In this document: positions 60,478 through 64,000 of the stretch, piece after piece
Layout: every line of letters begins with the position of its first letter
Numbering within the stretch: position 1 is the stretch's first letter
Source of the DNA: Bin87 sp965220095
GTDB taxonomy: Bacteria > Chloroflexota > Dehalococcoidia > Lucifugimonadales > UBA3495
Direction: 5' to 3'
DNA length: 64,000 nt
NCBI GenBank assembly: GCA_965220095.1
Contig: OZ244805.1
Coordinates: forward strand, 1,860,001-1,924,000
Notes under the pieces: model-generated
Databases searched by the model: none
Told to the model about the DNA's origin: nothing
Seen by the model: the letters and a program-made list of their open reading frames with translations, nothing else
Made by a program: the position numbers and the translations under genes

Positions 60478-61848
60478 ATGACATCCGCAGTTGTCATAGC
60501 TGGTGTGCGTTCCGGCGTGGGCAAGACCACCATCGCCAGCGGCATCATGGGCGCTCTGGCCCGGCGGGGCCGGAAGGTGCAGCCGTTTAAGGCTGGGCCC
60601 GATTACATCGACCCGACCTACCACGGCATCGCCTGCGGTGTGCCCTCACGCAACCTGGATACCTGGCTGTTGCCTCATCCGGTGGTTACCGAGTTGTTCC
60701 ACCGGGCCTCGGGCGCGGCGGACATTGCGGTGGTAGAGGGCGTGATGGGAGTGTTCGACGGCCACTCGTCGCTGGATGAGGATGGTTCCACGGCGGAACT
60801 GGCCAAGCTGCTCGATGCTCCGGTGATCCTCATTGCGGACGCCGGCAAGGTGGCCCGCAGCGTGGCGGCGGAAATTCTCGGATACCAGAAGTTCGACCCC
60901 AACCTGCGCATCGCCGGCGTCATCCTGAACGGAGTGGGCAGCGAGCGGCACCTGGAGTTTTGCCAACCGCAGATTGAGGCGACCACGGGCCTGCCGGTGG
61001 TGGGATGGTTGCCTCGCCGCGACGATCTGGTGCAGCCAGAGCGTCATTTAGGGCTCATCCCAACCGTGGAAGGCACGGTGGTCAACGAGTGGTATGACAC
61101 CCTGAACGCTCAGGTCGAGCTGACCATAGACATTGACGCCATTGTCCGCATTGCCGCCACCGCAGGCAGTCCCGGACCCGGACCCGCACAGGTGTTCCCA
61201 ACGGAGCAGCAACCGACCCGCACGGCGATTGCGGTGGCGCAGGATCGGGCTTTCTCGTTCTACTACCAGGACTCGCTGGACTTGCTGGCCGCCTGGGGCG
61301 CCGAGGTAATACCCTTCTCGCCGCTGGACGATAGCGCGCTGCCGGCGAATGTTGGTGGTGTTTATCTGGGCGGCGGGTTCCCGGAGCTGTTTGCCGAAGA
61401 GCTGTCGGTTAACGTTTCCATGCTGCAATCGATACGCGACGCCACCGCCAAAGGCGTGCCGGTTTACGCCGAGTGCGGCGGGTTGATGTACCTGGGCCGC
61501 AGTCTGTCGGACCTGGACGGGCAGCAGTTCCCGATGGTTGGTGCAATTCCGGTGGTGTCTTCGATGGACGGGCGACGACTGCACCTGGGCTACCGGGAGG
61601 TGGCAGCCTGCGGCGACGGCCCCCTGCTGCGCTCCGGTGAGCAGGTGCGGGGCCACGAATTCCACTGGTCGGTGCTGCAGGAACCGCCCGACGCAGCCAG
61701 CGCCGCCTATCAGGTGGTGAATCAGGATGGACGACCCGAGGGATTCCGGGTGGGCAGCGTGTGGGCGTCCTACATCCACGTACATCTGGGCAGCCGGCCC
61801 GGGCTGGCAAAACGGTTCGTGGATGCCTGCACTGGCGTCAAGACCTAG
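60478..61848 (+). CDS. cobB: Cobyrinate/hydrogenobyrinate a,c-diamide synthase
   Basis: CobB/CbiA amidates the a and c side chains of the corrin ring with ATP and glutamine. The N-terminal dethiobiotin-synthetase-like domain has a P-loop in VIAGVRSGVGKTTIASGI (residues 6-23), FKAGPDYIDPTYH and VVEGVMGVFDG. The C-terminal class I amidotransferase domain has GGVYLGGGFPELFAE, the nucleophile Cys in VYAECGGLMYLG and the His in ASYIHVHLGSRPG. The length is 456 residues. ATG 60478 follows a GGGAGAGGG repeat and has only a weak ribosome site (TTGAGG). Confidence 0.93.
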   Translation: MTSAVVIAGVRSGVGKTTIASGIMGALARRGRKVQPFKAGPDYIDPTYHGIACGVPSRNLDTWLLPHPVVTELFHRASGAADIAVVEGVMGVFDGHSSLDEDGSTAELAKLLDAPVILIADAGKVARSVAAEILGYQKFDPNLRIAGVILNGVGSERHLEFCQPQIEATTGLPVVGWLPRRDDLVQPERHLGLIPTVEGTVVNEWYDTLNAQVELTIDIDAIVRIAATAGSPGPGPAQVFPTEQQPTRTAIAVAQDRAFSFYYQDSLDLLAAWGAEVIPFSPLDDSALPANVGGVYLGGGFPELFAEELSVNVSMLQSIRDATAKGVPVYAECGGLMYLGRSLSDLDGQQFPMVGAIPVVSSMDGRRLHLGYREVAACGDGPLLRSGEQVRGHEFHWSVLQEPPDAASAAYQVVNQDGRPEGFRVGSVWASYIHVHLGSRPGLAKRFVDACTGVKT

Positions 61849-61924
61849 CTGCGAGTGGGATGCTGAAAAGTTTGCCACGGACGCCTGGCAGTGTCCTGGA
61901 TATTACAACTGGAGGACGACGATA

Positions 61925-62494
61925 ATGTCTACGGAAGAGCGACGACACGGGCCGCAATCGGTGCGGGGTCCCCGCATCAACAAGGGCCTGGTAATCGTCA
62001 ACACGGGCAACGGCAAGGGCAAAACCACCGCGGCCATGGGTGTGCTGATGCGGGCCTGGGGTCGGGACATGAAGGTGGTGATGTTGCAGTTCATCAAGCA
62101 CACCACGGCCAACTTTGGCGAACAGCGCGCCGCCGAAAAGATGGGCGTAACCGTGCGGGCCATGGGCGACGGGTTCACGTGGCGCTCGCAGAACCTGGAG
62201 GCCAGCGCCGACCTGGCCCGTGCGCTTTGGGACGACGCCAAGGAAGTCATCGCCAGCGGGGAACACGACCTGGTAATACTGGATGAGTTCACCTACCCGA
62301 TGCACTACGGTTGGCTACCGGTTGAGGATGTGATTGAGGCGCTGAAAAACCGCCCCGAAATGCAGCACGTCATCATCACCGGACGCCACGCCCCCGAAGG
62401 ACTGGTGGAGTTCGCCGACCTGGTTACCGAAATGAACGTGGTGAAACATCCCTACGATGCTGGCATCAAGGCGCAGCCGGGGATTGAGTTCTGA
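61925..62494 (+). CDS. cobO: Cob(I)alamin adenosyltransferase, CobO type
   Basis: CobO (BtuR) transfers the adenosyl group of ATP to cob(I)alamin or cobinamide, making the coenzyme that the upstream riboswitch senses. The P-loop TGNGKGKTTAAMG spans residues 27-39, with MKVVMLQFIKH, DLVILDEFTYPMHYGWLPVE and VIITGRHAPEGLVEFADLVT as family marks. The length of 189 residues is typical. ATG 61925 was chosen over upstream in-frame starts because GGAGG lies 9 nt before it and upstream sequence overlaps cobB. The gene is 76 bp after cobB. Confidence 0.93.
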   Translation: MSTEERRHGPQSVRGPRINKGLVIVNTGNGKGKTTAAMGVLMRAWGRDMKVVMLQFIKHTTANFGEQRAAEKMGVTVRAMGDGFTWRSQNLEASADLARALWDDAKEVIASGEHDLVILDEFTYPMHYGWLPVEDVIEALKNRPEMQHVIITGRHAPEGLVEFADLVTEMNVVKHPYDAGIKAQPGIEF

Positions 62495-62502
62495 AGGGCG
62501 AT

Positions 62503-62770
62503 TTCACGCTCACCCCAACCCTCTCCCATCGAGGGAGAGGGGTTGTCAGCGGGGGATTTCCACCCTCACCCCAACCCTCTCCCATCGAGGGAGAGGGGGT
62601 TGCCAGCGGGGGATTTCCACCCTCACCCCAAACCTCTCCCATCGAGGGAGAGGGGGTTGCCAGCGGGGGATTTCCACCCTCACCCCAACCCTCTCCCATC
62701 GGGGGAGAGGGGGTTGCCAGCGGGGGATTTCCACCCTCACCCCAACCCTCTCCCATCAAGGGAGAGGGGG
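62503..62770. repeat. Tandem array of the GGGAGAGGG hairpin, 57-bp period
   Basis: Five copies start at about 62503, 62560, 62617, 62674 and 62731, each exactly 57 bp apart except the first (partial). Each contains CCCTCACCCCAACCCTCTCC, then ATCGAGGGAGAGGGGGTTGC with only scattered substitutions. Each unit folds into a hairpin, so five stems would form in the cobO-cobT intercistronic mRNA. Confidence 0.9.
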
Positions 62771-62825
62771 CTTGCCTGACCTACGAAGCCCGACCTACCA
62801 GGAAGGAATCTCAGGAAGGAACCTA

Positions 62826-63896
62826 ATGAACATATCTGAGCTGGTTGACCAGACGATAGCGGCGATCGGGCCGCTGGACGCCGTTGCGATGGCTGCAGCG
62901 GAGGCCCGGCAGGGAATGTTGACCAAGCCGCCGGGCAGTTTGGGCCGGCTGGAGACCCTGTCCGTCCAGTTGGCCGGCATCACGGGGCAGCCGATACCCA
63001 CCATTACCGGGAAGGCGGTCATCGTGGCCGCCGGCGACCACGGGGTGGCGGCGGAGGGCGTTTCAGCTTATCCGGCGGAGGTAACGCCGCAAATGGTGTT
63101 CAACTTCCTGGCCGGCGGCGCAGCCATCAACGCGCTGGCGCGTCAAGCCGGCGCAGACATCGTGGTGATCGATGCCGGCGTGGCCGTTGACCTTGACCCA
63201 CAGCCGGGCCTGACCATCGCCAAGGTGGCGTATGGCGCCGGCAATATCGCCCGCGGGCCGGCCATGAGCCGACAAGACGCGATCCGTTGCCTGGAAATCG
63301 GCATCGCGGCGGCCAACGAGCGGGCCGACGCGGGCGCCAACGTAATCGCCGGCGGCGATATGGGCATCGGCAACACCACGCCCTCGGCGGCGATTACGGC
63401 TGTCATAACCGGTGCGGACGTGGCAACGGTTACCGGGCGTGGCACCGGCGTGGACGATGCGGCGCTGGCAGCCAAGATTGAAACCATCCAGCGGGCCCTG
63501 GACACCAACCAGCCCGACGGCAACGATGGCCTGGACGTGTTGACGAAAGTGGGCGGGTTGGAGATTGGCGTGGTGGCGGGTGTGATGCTCGGGGCCTCGG
63601 CGAGAAACTGCGCGGTTATCGTCGATGGGTTCATCAGCGGGGCGGCGGCGCTCATCGCCTGGCGGTTGTGCCCGGCGGCGGCGGCGCGGTTCATCGGGGG
63701 GCACTGCTCGGTGGAACCGGGGCACAACGTCGCGCTGCAAGCGATGGGACTGACTCCCCTGCTGGATATGCAGATGCGGCTGGGCGAGGGCACCGGGGCG
63801 GCGCTGGCCATGCACATCGTTGAGGCGGCGGCCCGCTGTCTGGCGGAGATGGCAACCTTCGCCGAGGCGGGCGTGAGCGACCGGGATGACGAGTAG
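62826..63896 (+). CDS. cobT: Nicotinate-nucleotide--dimethylbenzimidazole phosphoribosyltransferase
   Basis: CobT makes alpha-ribazole-5'-phosphate, the lower-ligand precursor, from DMB and NaMN. The 356-residue product has LTKPPGSLGRLETLSVQLAG, IVAAGDHGVAAEGVSAYPAE, GDMGIGNTTPSAAITAV and VDGFISGAAALIAWRLCP, and the end GLTPLLDMQMRLGEGTGAAL with the catalytic Glu. ATG 62826 was selected; the open frame extends further upstream through the 57-bp array, which is not coding. The gene follows cobO by 331 bp of repeats and precedes cobS by 15 bp. Confidence 0.95.
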   Translation: MNISELVDQTIAAIGPLDAVAMAAAEARQGMLTKPPGSLGRLETLSVQLAGITGQPIPTITGKAVIVAAGDHGVAAEGVSAYPAEVTPQMVFNFLAGGAAINALARQAGADIVVIDAGVAVDLDPQPGLTIAKVAYGAGNIARGPAMSRQDAIRCLEIGIAAANERADAGANVIAGGDMGIGNTTPSAAITAVITGADVATVTGRGTGVDDAALAAKIETIQRALDTNQPDGNDGLDVLTKVGGLEIGVVAGVMLGASARNCAVIVDGFISGAAALIAWRLCPAAAARFIGGHCSVEPGHNVALQAMGLTPLLDMQMRLGEGTGAALAMHIVEAAARCLAEMATFAEAGVSDRDDE

Positions 63897-63911
63897 CTCC
63901 GCAGGGCCCCG

Positions 63912-64000
63912 TTGATACGGTCGGTTTTCGCGCCGTTGCTGGTGGCGCTGTCCTTTCTGACCCTGCTGCCGGTGGGCTTGCCCTCGGCCACAGACCTCGA
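63912..64000 (+). CDS. cobS: Adenosylcobinamide-GDP ribazoletransferase, N-terminal start
   Basis: The frame beginning at TTG 63912 reads IRSVFAPLLVALSFLTLLPV up to the window edge, with GLPSATDL. The hydrophobic (L)ALSFLT.LPV start matches CobS, the membrane enzyme joining alpha-ribazole to adenosylcobinamide-GDP. It lies 15 bp after cobT, as expected in a nucleotide-loop assembly operon. Only 29 residues are visible, so the call depends on context. Confidence 0.65.
   Translation, partial: MIRSVFAPLLVALSFLTLLPVGLPSATDL

Noticed and set aside
62503..62770. 57-bp periodic array considered as CRISPR or coding repeat
   Set aside because: The whole 57-bp unit is conserved, so there are no variable spacers. 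An open frame through it exists only because 57 is divisible by 3.
62457..62825. CobT extension upstream of 62826
   Set aside because: The extension overlaps cobO and encodes the tandem array as low-complexity peptide; family alignment starts at MNISELVDQ.

Overview
The window reads as a chromosomal segment of a GC-rich uncultivated bacterium. The inference is Chloroflexota, possibly Dehalococcoidia or a SAR202-like lineage. It rests on gene content (two LLM-class flavin monooxygenases, an EPHX1-type epoxide hydrolase, an acyl-CoA dehydrogenase, tandem UspA, Uma2, MNT-HEPN and PaREP1-type genes) and on dense dispersed palindromic repeats. No rRNA, tRNA or CRISPR array was recognised, so the taxonomy is tentative.

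Layout. 1-6.7 kb holds ordinary genes: the end of a GlcG/HbpS-like gene, a polysaccharide deacetylase, obg (frame broken near 2595), a fused nadD-pyrE gene, a tandem UspA protein and an LLM monooxygenase. 7-30 kb is an accessory island. It contains two MNT-HEPN proteins, a DHH phosphoesterase, an integrase broken by a 150-bp MITE-like element, an unknown 367-aa protein, a DGQHR (DndB-like) protein, a PaREP1-type HEPN protein, a PD-(D/E)XK nuclease and a small phage-like operon. These sit among remnants or copies of IS21, IS1182, IS1202/ISNCY, IS1380, IS701 and IS630 elements, including one IS nested inside another.

30-37 kb carries an acyl-CoA dehydrogenase, an AT-richer two-gene module (a glycine-zipper membrane protein plus a helical partner), HIT and YqeK-like HD proteins, and a small gene with an in-frame UGA followed by a bacterial SECIS-like hairpin (candidate selenoprotein). 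Uma2 and a MoxR/ChlI-like AAA ATPase follow. 37-43 kb holds an IS inserted in a C-tract just upstream of a 1,524-aa secreted LRR/Calx-beta protein. 43-58 kb is mostly housekeeping: hemW, epoxide hydrolase, a second LLM enzyme, gpsA, a DNA methyltransferase-nuclease fusion, ispH, an amidohydrolase, prs, lepB and a Rieske ferredoxin.

58-64 kb holds a 158-bp-period palindromic array, then a cobalamin riboswitch with a terminator, then an unknown gene and cobB-cobO-cobT-cobS. This is a B12-repressible corrin operon with a 57-bp-period tandem array between cobO and cobT.
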